NCBI GenBank assembly: GCA_965603095.1 | Contig: CBFDBQ010000041.1 | Coordinates: 1 to 20,436, forward strand | DNA: 20,436 bases | Source: DAOVVL01 sp965603095 | GTDB lineage: Bacteria; Pseudomonadota; Alphaproteobacteria; Rhodospirillales; Magnetovibrionaceae | Direction: 5' to 3' | Shown: one piece after another, positions 1 through 7,533 of the stretch | Layout: each line of letters starts with the position of its first letter | How positions within the stretch are numbered: the first letter of the stretch is position 1 | The notes under the pieces: generated by a model | What the model saw: only the letters and a program-made list of their open reading frames with translations | What the model was told of the DNA's origin: nothing | Databases searched by the model: none | Made by a program: the position numbers and the translations under genes

Positions 1-1
1 A

Positions 2-745
2 TCCCCGTTACTGTTGGCAAGGTTTTTTGAAGACGGTTTCGCCGGGGCCTTGCATCGAATTTTGTTGCTGGCATTGGTGTTTGTTGTTGCCTATGGCTGG
101 TCTGGCATATTTGCAAAACGTGCACTAAAAAAACCAACCATTGCCCAGTTGTATTTTGCCATTTTATTTACGGTATTTTTACCCACACCCATCGGTTGGG
201 GTGGTGCGGTATTGGCCGCAAGTTTTGGCTGGGTATTTGCACACGAAGTTTTTGGGGCTAAGGGTTTTATTTCGCCTGCATTGTTGGCGCTGGCGTTTGG
301 TATTTTTTCTTTTTCAAATGGCGGGTACGAAATCAAGTCGTTATTTTTTGCGAAATTTGATTTGGCGTTGGCTATTGCGTGTATTCCTGGGGCCCTATGG
401 TTGTTATGGAAAAACGCCTTATCCAGACGCATTGTAATTGGTGCTGTGCTGGGGGCGGGCATTGTGGCGGTAACGCTATCGGTTCCCCAATCACCACTAT
501 GGTGGCAACACCTAATTTTAGGAACATTCTTTCCAGGAATTTTATTTATTGCTGCAATGGCGCAAACCGCGCCACACACGCGTCACGCACAATGGATTTA
601 TGGTGCAATAATTGGCGGGCTGATAATAACAATTCGTTTGACCAACCCGGCCCAGCCCGATGGTGTGGTATTTGCGCTTTTGTTGGGCAGCTTGTTTGCC
701 CCGCTTATTGATCGTGCAATAGGCTGGAGATCCAGCCATGAATAA
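2..745 (+). CDS. nqrB: Na+-NQR subunit B, C-terminal part (cut by window start), divergent
   Basis: Membrane subunit of the Na+-translocating NADH:quinone oxidoreductase, which couples NADH oxidation to Na+ export. The reading frame is open from base 2, and family members are about 400 residues, so the true start lies outside; the TTG at 14 is not the start. About 247 residues are visible, with many membrane segments. Recognisable family blocks are HEVFG.KG followed by a SPAL..AF stretch (about residues 77-95 from the TTG), and near the C-terminus WWQHL, QWIYG, IR..NPA.PDG and FAPLID. The loop between the AF block and the next helix is far shorter than in known NqrB. It contains neither SGAT, the FMN-phosphoryl-threonine motif, nor the PGSIGE-type block. 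The stop overlaps nqrC by 8 bases. Identity as nqrB rests on these blocks plus the B-C-D-E-F order. Confidence 0.85.
   Translation, partial: SPLLLARFFEDGFAGALHRILLLALVFVVAYGWSGIFAKRALKKPTIAQLYFAILFTVFLPTPIGWGGAVLAASFGWVFAHEVFGAKGFISPALLALAFGIFSFSNGGYEIKSLFFAKFDLALAIACIPGALWLLWKNALSRRIVIGAVLGAGIVAVTLSVPQSPLWWQHLILGTFFPGILFIAAMAQTAPHTRHAQWIYGAIIGGLIITIRLTNPAQPDGVVFALLLGSLFAPLIDRAIGWRSSHE
722..737 (+). promoter_or_regulatory. Stem-loop masking the nqrC ribosome binding site
   Basis: A perfect 6-base-pair stem, GGCTGG-AGAT-CCAGCC, ends one base before the nqrC ATG. It contains the GGAG that serves as Shine-Dalgarno (726-729). It also encodes the last residues of NqrB. Ribosomes finishing nqrB would open it, so it could couple nqrC translation to nqrB. 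The pairing is seen directly; the coupling role is inferred. Confidence 0.4.
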
Positions 746-1445
746 AATGAATAATTTGAAAACACTTGGTGTTGCGTTTTTAGTTGCCTTGGCTTGTTCT
801 ATTATTGTGTCCGTTACCGCTGTTACATTAAAACCATTGCAAGATGCAAATAAATTGCGTGAAAGATCTGCAGCGTTGGTTGACCTAATAAATGGCCTTG
901 GGGCCGACATGCCAAAACCCCGTTTGGTTGAACGCACCAGCGGCAATACAGTTCAGCGTGATAATGCTAGCACAAGCGCGCTTGATCCCGACCATGACAT
1001 TGCTGGCCTTGGGCAGATCGAAGATGTGCTTACGGTTTACGAATTGTTTGGCGACAGTGGGGTTGAACTTGTAATTCTTCCGGTGCGCGGCTCTGGTTAT
1101 AAATCCACATTAAAGGGGTATCTGGCGTTAAAGGGCGACCTAAACACCATTGCTGCGCTGACTTTTCACCAGCACGATGAAACGCCTGGCATGGGTGCGC
1201 TGATAATGGAAAAACAATGGCAGGCATTATGGGCTGATAAGCACATTGCCGATGAAAAAGGCGTCATCCGCATTGAGGTAGTAAAAGGTGCCGGCGGTAC
1301 TGATGAAAACAAACTGTATGAAGTAGATGGCATTTCCGGTGCCACCCGCACCGGCAGGGGCGTTACCAATCTGGTCAGGTTTTGGCTAGGGCCAGACGGT
1401 TATGGGCCATACATCCAGCGCCTGAAAAGTGGGGGTAATTCATGA
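738..1445 (+). CDS. nqrC: Na+-NQR subunit C, periplasmic covalent-FMN subunit
   Basis: NqrC carries an FMN phosphodiester-linked to a threonine and passes electrons within Na+-NQR. The 235-residue protein has one N-terminal membrane anchor (about 9-32) followed by a soluble FMN-binding domain. Diagnostic motifs are HDETPGMGA (146-154) and DGISGATRTG (197-206), in which Thr203 is the expected flavinylation site. FWLGPDGYGPY near the end also fits the family. GGAG sits 8 bases before the chosen ATG. It overlaps nqrB by 8 bases and nqrD by 4. The flavin would be attached by the ApbE encoded downstream. Length is slightly below the roughly 255 residues of Vibrio NqrC. Confidence 0.95.
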   Translation: MNKMNNLKTLGVAFLVALACSIIVSVTAVTLKPLQDANKLRERSAALVDLINGLGADMPKPRLVERTSGNTVQRDNASTSALDPDHDIAGLGQIEDVLTVYELFGDSGVELVILPVRGSGYKSTLKGYLALKGDLNTIAALTFHQHDETPGMGALIMEKQWQALWADKHIADEKGVIRIEVVKGAGGTDENKLYEVDGISGATRTGRGVTNLVRFWLGPDGYGPYIQRLKSGGNS

Positions 1446-2095
1446 AACAACATGATAAACCAATTTCAGGGTATTTGGTAAAACCGATAATAGCTTCAAA
1501 CCCTATTATTTTAAACATGCTTGGAGTTTGTTCCGCGCTTGCCGTTACCACGTCATTATCAACCGCACTGGTGATGAGCATATCGCTGGTTGTGGTTCTT
1601 GCTTTTTCCAATACCCTGATCAGCCTTATCCGCAATCATATCGACAAATCAATTCGCCTGATTGTGCAAATAACAATCATAGCATCGCTGGTCATAGTGG
1701 TTGATCAAATATTGCAAGCGTATTTATTTGAAATTAGTAAACGCCTTAGCGTGTTTGTCGGCTTGATAGTAACCAACTGCATAGTATTGGGTCGGGCCGA
1801 AGCCTTTGCCATGAAAAACCCCCCTATCCCCAGCCTGCTTGATGGTATCGGCAACGGTTTTGGTTATGCTTGGATTTTGCTTTTAATTGGCGCGGTTCGT
1901 GAATTGTTAGCATCGGGTACGTTAATGGGCCATGTGGTGTTGCCGCTAATAAAAAATGGCGGTTGGTTTACCCCGCTTGAATTCATGGGTTTGCCGCCAA
2001 GCGCATTTTTTCTGCTGGCTTTGCTGATCTGGCTGGTGCGTAGCATTAAGCCCGAACAAGCTGAACAGATTGAACAGGAGGAAGGATCAAAATGA
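1442..2095 (+). CDS. nqrD: Na+-NQR subunit D, membrane subunit
   Basis: NqrD is a six-helix membrane subunit which, with NqrE, holds an intramembrane [2Fe-2S] cluster on the electron path from NqrF to NqrC. The 217-residue protein keeps both cluster cysteines in their usual contexts: Cys30 in MLGVCSALAVT and Cys113 in TNCIVLGRAEAFA. SLLDGIGNGFGY and GAVRELLASGT are also typical of the NqrD/RnfE family. The ATG overlaps the nqrC stop (ATGA), and its own stop overlaps nqrE by 4 bases, which implies coupled translation. The C-terminus ends in a short acidic/glutamine-rich tail. I see nothing unusual otherwise. Confidence 0.95.
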   Translation: MKQHDKPISGYLVKPIIASNPIILNMLGVCSALAVTTSLSTALVMSISLVVVLAFSNTLISLIRNHIDKSIRLIVQITIIASLVIVVDQILQAYLFEISKRLSVFVGLIVTNCIVLGRAEAFAMKNPPIPSLLDGIGNGFGYAWILLLIGAVRELLASGTLMGHVVLPLIKNGGWFTPLEFMGLPPSAFFLLALLIWLVRSIKPEQAEQIEQEEGSK

Positions 2096-2694
2096 TCGAA
2101 ATCCTTCTAAAATCCATTTTTAGCCAAAATCTGGCGCTCGCATATTTTCTTGGCATGTGCACATTTCTTGCGGTGTCGCGCCATTTTGAAACCGCATTCG
2201 GGTTGGGTCTTGCGATGATTGCGGTTGAAACGATTACGGTTCCCATAAATAACCTAATTTTTAATTATGCCCTAGGTTACGGGGCCTTGTCATGGGCCGG
2301 ACTGGACAATGTTGATTTAAGTTTTCTGACTTTAATTGCATCCATCGGAGTGATAGCCGCAACTGTACAGATTCTGGAAATGATTTTGGATAGCTTTTTT
2401 CCCAAACTATATCGGGAATTGGGTATTTTTCTTCCGCTTATTACCGTGAACTGCGCCATTCTTGGTGCCAGCCTGTTTATGGTTGAGCGGCGTTACGATT
2501 TTTCCGAAAGCGTTGTTTATGGGTTTGGCTCTGGTCTTGGTTGGGCGCTGGCAATCTGGGCGCTGGCGGCGCTACGTGAACGCATTGATGAAAACATTGT
2601 GCCCAAAGGTCTGCGTGGCCTTGGCCTTGCATTTATCCTAACCGGAATAATGTCCATGGGGTTTGCCGTTTTTGGCGATCTGAAAATTGGGTGA
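2092..2694 (+). CDS. nqrE: Na+-NQR subunit E, membrane subunit
   Basis: NqrE is the pseudo-symmetric partner of NqrD in the Na+-NQR membrane core. The 200-residue protein matches family length. It keeps the two cluster cysteines, Cys23 in GMCTFLAVS and Cys121 in ITVNCAILG, and the FGLGLA, VPINNL and ALAALRERI stretches typical of NqrE. It starts in an ATGA overlap with nqrD, with an AGGAGGAAGG-type ribosome site inside the nqrD end. NqrF starts 4 bases after its stop. All features look intact. Confidence 0.95.
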   Translation: MIEILLKSIFSQNLALAYFLGMCTFLAVSRHFETAFGLGLAMIAVETITVPINNLIFNYALGYGALSWAGLDNVDLSFLTLIASIGVIAATVQILEMILDSFFPKLYRELGIFLPLITVNCAILGASLFMVERRYDFSESVVYGFGSGLGWALAIWALAALRERIDENIVPKGLRGLGLAFILTGIMSMGFAVFGDLKIG

Positions 2695-2698
2695 TAAA

Positions 2699-3928
2699 AT
2701 GATAAGCGAAATCATCCTAGGAATAGCGGTTTTTACCGGACTAATAATGGCACTGGCCATTATTGTTTTAGCTGCACGCGCGATTTTATGGGGAAATGTG
2801 CGTGTTCGACTGAATATAAATGGGGAACGAGTTATCGAAAGCCTGATGGGTGGAAAGTTATTGGTGGCGCTAGAACACGGTGGTATCCATCTGCCCACAT
2901 CGTGTGGCGGGGTTGGAACATGCGGCTTATGCCGGGTAATGATTGCAGATTCTGCAAACGTTACCCATGCCCTACCGATTGAACGTGCGATACTAAGCGA
3001 TAACGATATAGCCAATAGCTACCGTTTGGCCTGTCAGGTGGTTGTGCGCGGTGATATGGAAATAAGCATTCCCGAAGGGATACTCAATTCCGAAAATTGG
3101 ATTTGTCATGTTTTGGAAACCCGAACACTTTCACCACTAATAAAAGAAGTAATTCTTTCGTTACCAGCGGGGGTAAATCGGGATTTACCGGCTGGCGGAT
3201 ACGTTATGGTAGAAGCGCCAGAGTTTGCACTATCGTTTTCAGATATTGAGATCAAGCCCGAGCACGAAACCATGTGGAAGTGTCTGGGGTTGCGCGACCT
3301 AAAAATCGAAAGTGGGGAAAAACAGGCACGAGCATATTCGCTGGCCAACCGCCCTGTTGAGACTGATAAACTTGTGCTAAATATTCGTCTAACCTTGGCG
3401 CCAGGAACAAACCCTTATGCCCCTCCGGGCGTAGTTTCGTCATATCTGTTTGGATTAAAACCGGGCGACAATGTAGCTGTGTCCGGGCCGTTTGGTAATT
3501 TCTTTGTAAATAACTCAGATCGGGAAATGATTTTTATCGGTGGCGGTGTTGGCATGGCGCCCCTGTGTGCACATGTGCACGATCAACTTGAGAACATAAA
3601 AACCAAAAGAACCGCAAGCTACTGGTACGGGGCGCGTTCATTAAGCGATCTTTATTACGCCAATAAAATGGAACGATTGGCAAAGGATTATAAAAATTTT
3701 TCATGGCACATAGCCCTTTCCGAGCCTACCAAACAAGACGGCTGGGATGGTAACGTTGGGTTTATTCATGAAGTCATTTATAATAAATATTTAAAAACCC
3801 ATCCAAACCCACAAAATTGTGAATATTATCTGTGCGGTCCGCCGTTAATGATAAAGGCAGTGCGGGCCATGCTGGATAAACTTGGCGTTCCCAAAGAAAA
3901 TATTTTTTATGATGACTTTGGCGTTTAG
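2699..3928 (+). CDS. nqrF: Na+-NQR subunit F, NADH dehydrogenase subunit
   Basis: NqrF is the entry point of electrons: it oxidises NADH at a FAD and passes electrons through a [2Fe-2S] cluster. From the ATG at 2699 it has 409 residues, against 408 in Vibrio. An in-frame TTG at 2687 lies inside nqrE and would add four residues, so I prefer the ATG. Order of parts: N-terminal membrane helix (about 2-30); ferredoxin domain with Cys69, Cys75, Cys78 and Cys112 (C-x5-C-x2-C pattern); FAD-binding RAYSLAN (211-217); NADH-binding GGGVGMAPL (281-289); CGPP (379-382); and the terminal YDDFGV. All cofactor residues are present, so the input module looks functional despite the odd NqrB. Confidence 0.96.
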   Translation: MISEIILGIAVFTGLIMALAIIVLAARAILWGNVRVRLNINGERVIESLMGGKLLVALEHGGIHLPTSCGGVGTCGLCRVMIADSANVTHALPIERAILSDNDIANSYRLACQVVVRGDMEISIPEGILNSENWICHVLETRTLSPLIKEVILSLPAGVNRDLPAGGYVMVEAPEFALSFSDIEIKPEHETMWKCLGLRDLKIESGEKQARAYSLANRPVETDKLVLNIRLTLAPGTNPYAPPGVVSSYLFGLKPGDNVAVSGPFGNFFVNNSDREMIFIGGGVGMAPLCAHVHDQLENIKTKRTASYWYGARSLSDLYYANKMERLAKDYKNFSWHIALSEPTKQDGWDGNVGFIHEVIYNKYLKTHPNPQNCEYYLCGPPLMIKAVRAMLDKLGVPKENIFYDDFGV

Positions 3929-3943
3929 GTAGGAATTTATCTA

Positions 3944-4939
3944 ATGAAAATTACTAGACGCGAACTGCTAAAACTTTCCACCGCCGGCATTATTATGGCC
4001 GGGTGCCCTGCCATTGCCCGCGCTAACGCAAATGAATTGCGTGCATTTAGCGGGCCTGCGTTCGGTTCGGCATGGCGTTTGATAATGGCCAATAGCGCAG
4101 ATTCATTTATCGCCCAAAGCGTAATTAAAAATGTTGTCAGCAAGATTGATGGGTTGATGTCACCATTTAGAACTGATTCTGAACTTTCTCGTTTCAATGG
4201 CTTGGACATTAAGGCCGCACCCACAGGTGTCATGTTATCTGGTGAAACTGCATCGGTTGCCCGAACCGCCCTTGAAATATCAAACCTTAGCGATGGCGCG
4301 TTTGATCCGACCATAGCCCCCATGGGGCGGCGTTTTGGTTTTGGTGCAAACAATATAAACCCCACCCGCCCTGCCGGACATTATGCTGACCTTAAAATTT
4401 ATGGCAATGAACTTAAAACCGTTCGTCCGGGCTTAAGCCTTGATCTTTGCGGAATCGCCAAGGGCCACGCATTGGATGCGATTGCTAATGAACTTGCGGG
4501 GCTTGATTTCCTACTTGAACTTGGCGGTGAAATTGCCGCCCGTGGCCACCACCCCAACGGGCGTGAATGGCTAATGGGGATAGATAGCCTCGACGGGAAA
4601 AAAATTAGGCGCATTATAAAATGGGATGGTCGCGCGCTTGCAACCTCTGGCAATGGGGTTGAAGGGTATAATTTTGCTGGGCATCAGTATGGTCATGTGA
4701 TTAACCCCAAAACCGCAATGCCGGTTTCTAACAATACGCTGCAGGTAAGCATTCTGGCACCAAGCGCGATGCTTGCCGATGGTCTGGCAACGGCGGCATT
4801 GGTAATGGGCCCGGATAGGGCGCCAGAAATGCTAAAACAATTTGATGCCAGCGCGCTGTTTATAATGCGGGATAATGATGGTGGCCCATCCATGCGCGAG
4901 ATTGATGTTTTAGGGTTTAGCAAAGGGTTGGATGTATGA
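3944..4939 (+). CDS. apbE: FAD:protein FMN transferase, Tat-exported
   Basis: ApbE transfers FMN from FAD onto a threonine of target proteins outside the cytoplasm; here the target should be NqrC Thr203. The 331-residue protein begins with a twin-arginine signal (TRRELLKLS, 4-12). A MAGC sequence with Cys21 could be a lipobox, so it may be a lipoprotein. Family motifs in order: SELSRFN (79-85), GAFDPTI (118-124), DLCGIAKGHA (167-176), ELGGEI (192-197), ATSGN (233-237), HVINPKT (251-257) and AMLADGLATA (275-284), whose Asp279 is the expected Mg2+ ligand. The usual DLGGIAKG has Cys for the first Gly here. AGGTAGGAA precedes the ATG, and the end overlaps nqrM by 4 bases. Confidence 0.94.
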   Translation: MKITRRELLKLSTAGIIMAGCPAIARANANELRAFSGPAFGSAWRLIMANSADSFIAQSVIKNVVSKIDGLMSPFRTDSELSRFNGLDIKAAPTGVMLSGETASVARTALEISNLSDGAFDPTIAPMGRRFGFGANNINPTRPAGHYADLKIYGNELKTVRPGLSLDLCGIAKGHALDAIANELAGLDFLLELGGEIAARGHHPNGREWLMGIDSLDGKKIRRIIKWDGRALATSGNGVEGYNFAGHQYGHVINPKTAMPVSNNTLQVSILAPSAMLADGLATAALVMGPDRAPEMLKQFDASALFIMRDNDGGPSMREIDVLGFSKGLDV

Positions 4940-5112
4940 ACATTTTTTTATTGTCGTTTTTAATTTTTCTGCTGGCCATGGTTGGTATCGCCATAGGTAT
5001 ATTAACCGGGCGCGCACCGCTTAAGGGTTCGTGTGGCGGAAATGCGGTGGTTAAAAACTGTCCCGCCTGCAAAAATGATAATTTTATTGAAACCGAAGGG
5101 AAAAAACCATGA
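4936..5112 (+). CDS. nqrM: Na+-NQR maturation protein NqrM (DUF539 family)
   Basis: NqrM is a small membrane protein needed to assemble Na+-NQR, thought to deliver or place iron for the NqrD/NqrE cluster. This 58-residue protein has one N-terminal membrane helix (about 2-24), a basic turn, and then KGSCGG with Cys33, matching the essential cysteine of the family, followed by a CPAC pair (Cys42, Cys45). Well-studied members have four conserved cysteines and a longer C-terminal tail; only three are present here. It is fused by ATGA overlaps to apbE upstream and to the CBS gene downstream. The position after apbE is the classic one. Confidence 0.9.
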   Translation: MNIFLLSFLIFLLAMVGIAIGILTGRAPLKGSCGGNAVVKNCPACKNDNFIETEGKKP

Positions 5113-5498
5113 CACACACCATCGGCGATATGATGACCACTGAACTGTTGACCTTCACTCCTGAGACCAGCATTCACAAGGCAATTCATTTGTTGTTGGG
5201 AAAACGCCTATCAGGTGCTCCGGTAGTTGACGGTAATGGCGCTCTGGTTGGGATAATATCAAAGAAAGATTGCCTAAAAATTGTGTTCAGCACCGGGTAC
5301 CATAATGACCATGGCGGACAGGTAAGCGAATATATGAGCACAAAAGTAGAAACGCTTGATGTCGACACTGGTTTGATAGAGGCGGCCGAACACTTTATCA
5401 AAAGCAGTTTTCGCCGCTTTCCGGTAATGCGGGGTGGCAAGTTAGTCGGCCAAATTAGCCGACACGATATCCTTAAATCACTTATCGAAGAGGCATAA
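5109..5498 (+). CDS. Two-CBS-domain protein in the nqr operon
   Basis: This 129-residue soluble protein is almost entirely a tandem CBS (Bateman) module: repeat 1 about residues 7-60 (SIHKAI..LL, LSGAPVVD..G.LVGIISKKD) and repeat 2 about 72-127 (FRRFPVM..GKLVGQISRHDIL). CBS pairs usually bind adenosine nucleotides and act as energy or ionic sensors, often in trans. The ATG overlaps the nqrM stop by 4 bases, with AAGGG about 9 bases upstream, so it is co-translated with the complex. No catalytic domain is attached. A role in tuning Na+-NQR assembly or activity is inferred from position only. Confidence 0.9.
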   Translation: MTHTIGDMMTTELLTFTPETSIHKAIHLLLGKRLSGAPVVDGNGALVGIISKKDCLKIVFSTGYHNDHGGQVSEYMSTKVETLDVDTGLIEAAEHFIKSSFRRFPVMRGGKLVGQISRHDILKSLIEEA

Positions 5499-5505
5499 CA
5501 AATAA

Positions 5506-5521
5506 CTGTCTTTTTCGACAG
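5506..5521. terminator. Small hairpin between convergent operons, possible weak terminator
   Basis: CTGTC-TTTTTC-GACAG forms a 5-base-pair stem in the 40-base gap between the nqr operon end and the convergent DUF4010 gene. AT-rich sequence follows on the + side but there is no clean U-run. It may act weakly in either direction. Confidence 0.3.
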
Positions 5522-5538
5522 GCGAATAATTTAAATTT

Positions 5539-6813
5539 TTATATATACATGTTGTTCAACATTAGGCCGACGCCTCCCATCAATATAACCGCAACCGACA
5601 TTACCGCTAATGGAAACGCCATCTTTTTTCCGGCGATGGATGCTACAAATATAACCTTAACAACGGTATTTACCGCAACGGCAATTATAATACCCCCTAT
5701 CGCTATTTGACTACCAAGCCCATGCATAGATTGCTCGGCCATGCTTAGGGATATGGCATCAACATCGGCGATACCAGAAATTGCAGCTATGGCGTAAACC
5801 CCGGTACTCCCAAGCCATTGGCGGGCATAATGAACGGCTAGCACTATAACCCCAAGCAATAGGCCAAACTTCAAAGCAGAAGAAATATCACATGGGTTGC
5901 TTACTTCTATGGTTGCGGTTGTATCTTTTTTGCCCGCAATCTTAAACATAACCAACGATCCAATAGCACTTGCAAATGCCATTAGTATTAATGGAACGGT
6001 AATGCCCGAAAGCAAAGACTGGTTAAATATCCCGACAACGATAATTACGCGCACATACATGATCGCGCTTGAGGCCGCAATTCCACCCACCAGCGCCGAT
6101 ACTACGGATGGAGATTTTTGCCCCAACTTGGCAAAGCCCAATGTCAGGGCAGTAGATGATGCAAGTCCACCAAAAATACCAGTTAGCAATCCACCGACTC
6201 GTGGCCCAACTTTTTGAATGGCGATATAGCCCATGAACGATATTCCCGCGACCAAAACAACCATCCACCATAGCTTAAACGGGTTGAGAATCTCATCCGG
6301 CCCGAACCCCTTGTTGGGCAAAACCGGCAATACAACCACAGAAATGACCAACAGCTTGATGGCTGCATCAAGCTCCATGTTTTTCAGGTGGGCCACCCAT
6401 TTGTGTAAATAAAGCTTGGCATCTAACAGTGCCGCAGTTACCACACCGGCTCCGGCCGCCAACGCCATATCACCCCTGACGGCCATGGCCCCAAGGGCAA
6501 AAACCAAAAGTGCTGCGACTTCTGAAGTCATGCCAAAATCGACCTCTTTTTTGGTTGAGGAGTGGTAAACGGAAAGCACAAATGCCGTAAACCCTAGAAA
6601 GGCAATGCCCAACACTACGTCACCAAGCACAACACCAAGAAGGCCCCAAACCCCGCCCAGCAGACCAATTAGGGCAAAAGTTCGCACCCCGGCAACGCGA
6701 ATTCCGCCACTTTGATTGCGTGTGTGCAGGCCACGTTCGATGCCCACTAACAATCCGATACCAAGCGCAAGCGCAAGCCGTCCGGCCATATCGTATGCTG
6801 CAATTTCAGACAT
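5539..6813 (-). CDS. MgtC/SapB N-terminal domain, DUF4010 family membrane protein
   Basis: Polytopic inner-membrane protein of about 424 residues. The N-terminal part (about 6-130) is an MgtC/SapB-like domain with LALALGIGLLVGIERG and GIRVAGVRTFALIGLLGG. The rest is the DUF4010 membrane domain, with several long hydrophobic segments and the G-rich GGLASSTALTLGFAKL stretch. The family's function is not settled; MgtC relatives are linked to Mg2+ limitation and ion homeostasis. The start is uncertain: neither the ATG at 6813 nor the in-frame GTG at 6837 has a good ribosome site. I chose the ATG because the conserved block then starts at the usual distance. It converges on the nqr operon and diverges from the CBS-transporter unit. 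Confidence 0.85.
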   Translation of the reverse strand: MSEIAAYDMAGRLALALGIGLLVGIERGLHTRNQSGGIRVAGVRTFALIGLLGGVWGLLGVVLGDVVLGIAFLGFTAFVLSVYHSSTKKEVDFGMTSEVAALLVFALGAMAVRGDMALAAGAGVVTAALLDAKLYLHKWVAHLKNMELDAAIKLLVISVVVLPVLPNKGFGPDEILNPFKLWWMVVLVAGISFMGYIAIQKVGPRVGGLLTGIFGGLASSTALTLGFAKLGQKSPSVVSALVGGIAASSAIMYVRVIIVVGIFNQSLLSGITVPLILMAFASAIGSLVMFKIAGKKDTTATIEVSNPCDISSALKFGLLLGVIVLAVHYARQWLGSTGVYAIAAISGIADVDAISLSMAEQSMHGLGSQIAIGGIIIAVAVNTVVKVIFVASIAGKKMAFPLAVMSVAVILMGGVGLMLNNMYI

Positions 6814-6917
6814 GCAATATAATCGCCCATCAAGCACTTTGGTGCAAGGGACGTCCTTTTGCGCCAGAAAATTAATTACCGCTACCCGGTATTATATAAA
6901 AAACATGACGTTAATTG

Positions 6918-6926
6918 TGCTATAAT
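6918..6926 (+). promoter_or_regulatory. Extended -10 promoter for the CBS-transporter unit
   Basis: TGCTATAAT is a perfect extended -10 element about 50 bases before the ATG at 6976. No clear -35 box lies at the right distance, which is compatible with an extended -10 promoter. The gap from 6814 to 6975 otherwise shows only AT-rich spacer and could also hold the promoter of the divergent DUF4010 gene. Confidence 0.45.
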
Positions 6927-6975
6927 TATCCTCGCGCCAAATAGGTGCCTTTCACGTATGTAGGAGGGCCGGACT

Positions 6976-7533
6976 ATGGACTGCAAAACAGTAATGGCTC
7001 CAATCAAGGTCAGCATCTATGCCGATGAACTGGCTGGCGTTGTAATAGATTTCATGGTTGAAAAACACATGGGATTAGTGCCGGTGGTGGAACGTGATGG
7101 CACCTTTGCTGGCTTAATCAGCGGCGATAGCCTGATGGCGTTTATGTTGCCCCGAACCCTGACGACCATGGCAGAAAGCCACCACCGAGCGGCTATGCAC
7201 AAGGTTAGCTTTCTCAATGAAACAGCCCATGAGATGCAAGACCGCTTGAGCGGGTTGCGTGGACGTCCGATTAGCGAAATGGTTGACCGCAATGTCGAAA
7301 TCGTGCGCCCCGACACTCCGCTAATCGATGCCCTAATGATGATAAAGGGCAAACAATACGTTGTGCCGGTGGTTGATAATGATAACAAGCTGGTTGGTGC
7401 AATCTCATTTTTTTCAGTGCTTTATGGCTTGAACGAAGAATACGATCGCGAAAAAGCAGAAAAGCAAAAAGCCACTGAGCGCGAAGAACGCCAAGAACGA
7501 AAGCATAACCACGAAAAGGAGGCTGAGCAATGA
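6976..7533 (+). CDS. CBS-pair protein with charged C-terminal tail
   Basis: This 185-residue soluble protein has CBS repeat 1 at about residues 1-56 (LVPVVERDGTFAGLISGDSL) and CBS repeat 2 at about 97-150 (VVPVVDNDNKLVGAISFFSVL). The linker of about 40 residues is helical and richer in charged residues. The last 35 residues are almost all Glu, Lys, Arg and Gln, probably a coiled coil or unstructured tail. AGGAGG lies 9 bases before the ATG. The stop overlaps the transporter gene by 4 bases, so this is probably the sensor or regulatory partner of that transporter. The repeats are clearly diverged from the nqr-linked CBS protein, so it is not a recent duplicate. Confidence 0.88.
   Translation: MDCKTVMAPIKVSIYADELAGVVIDFMVEKHMGLVPVVERDGTFAGLISGDSLMAFMLPRTLTTMAESHHRAAMHKVSFLNETAHEMQDRLSGLRGRPISEMVDRNVEIVRPDTPLIDALMMIKGKQYVVPVVDNDNKLVGAISFFSVLYGLNEEYDREKAEKQKATEREERQERKHNHEKEAEQ

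Noticed and set aside
2687..2698. TTG start for nqrF four codons upstream of the ATG
   Set aside because: It lies inside the nqrE coding end, and the ATG at 2699 gives the usual NqrF length.
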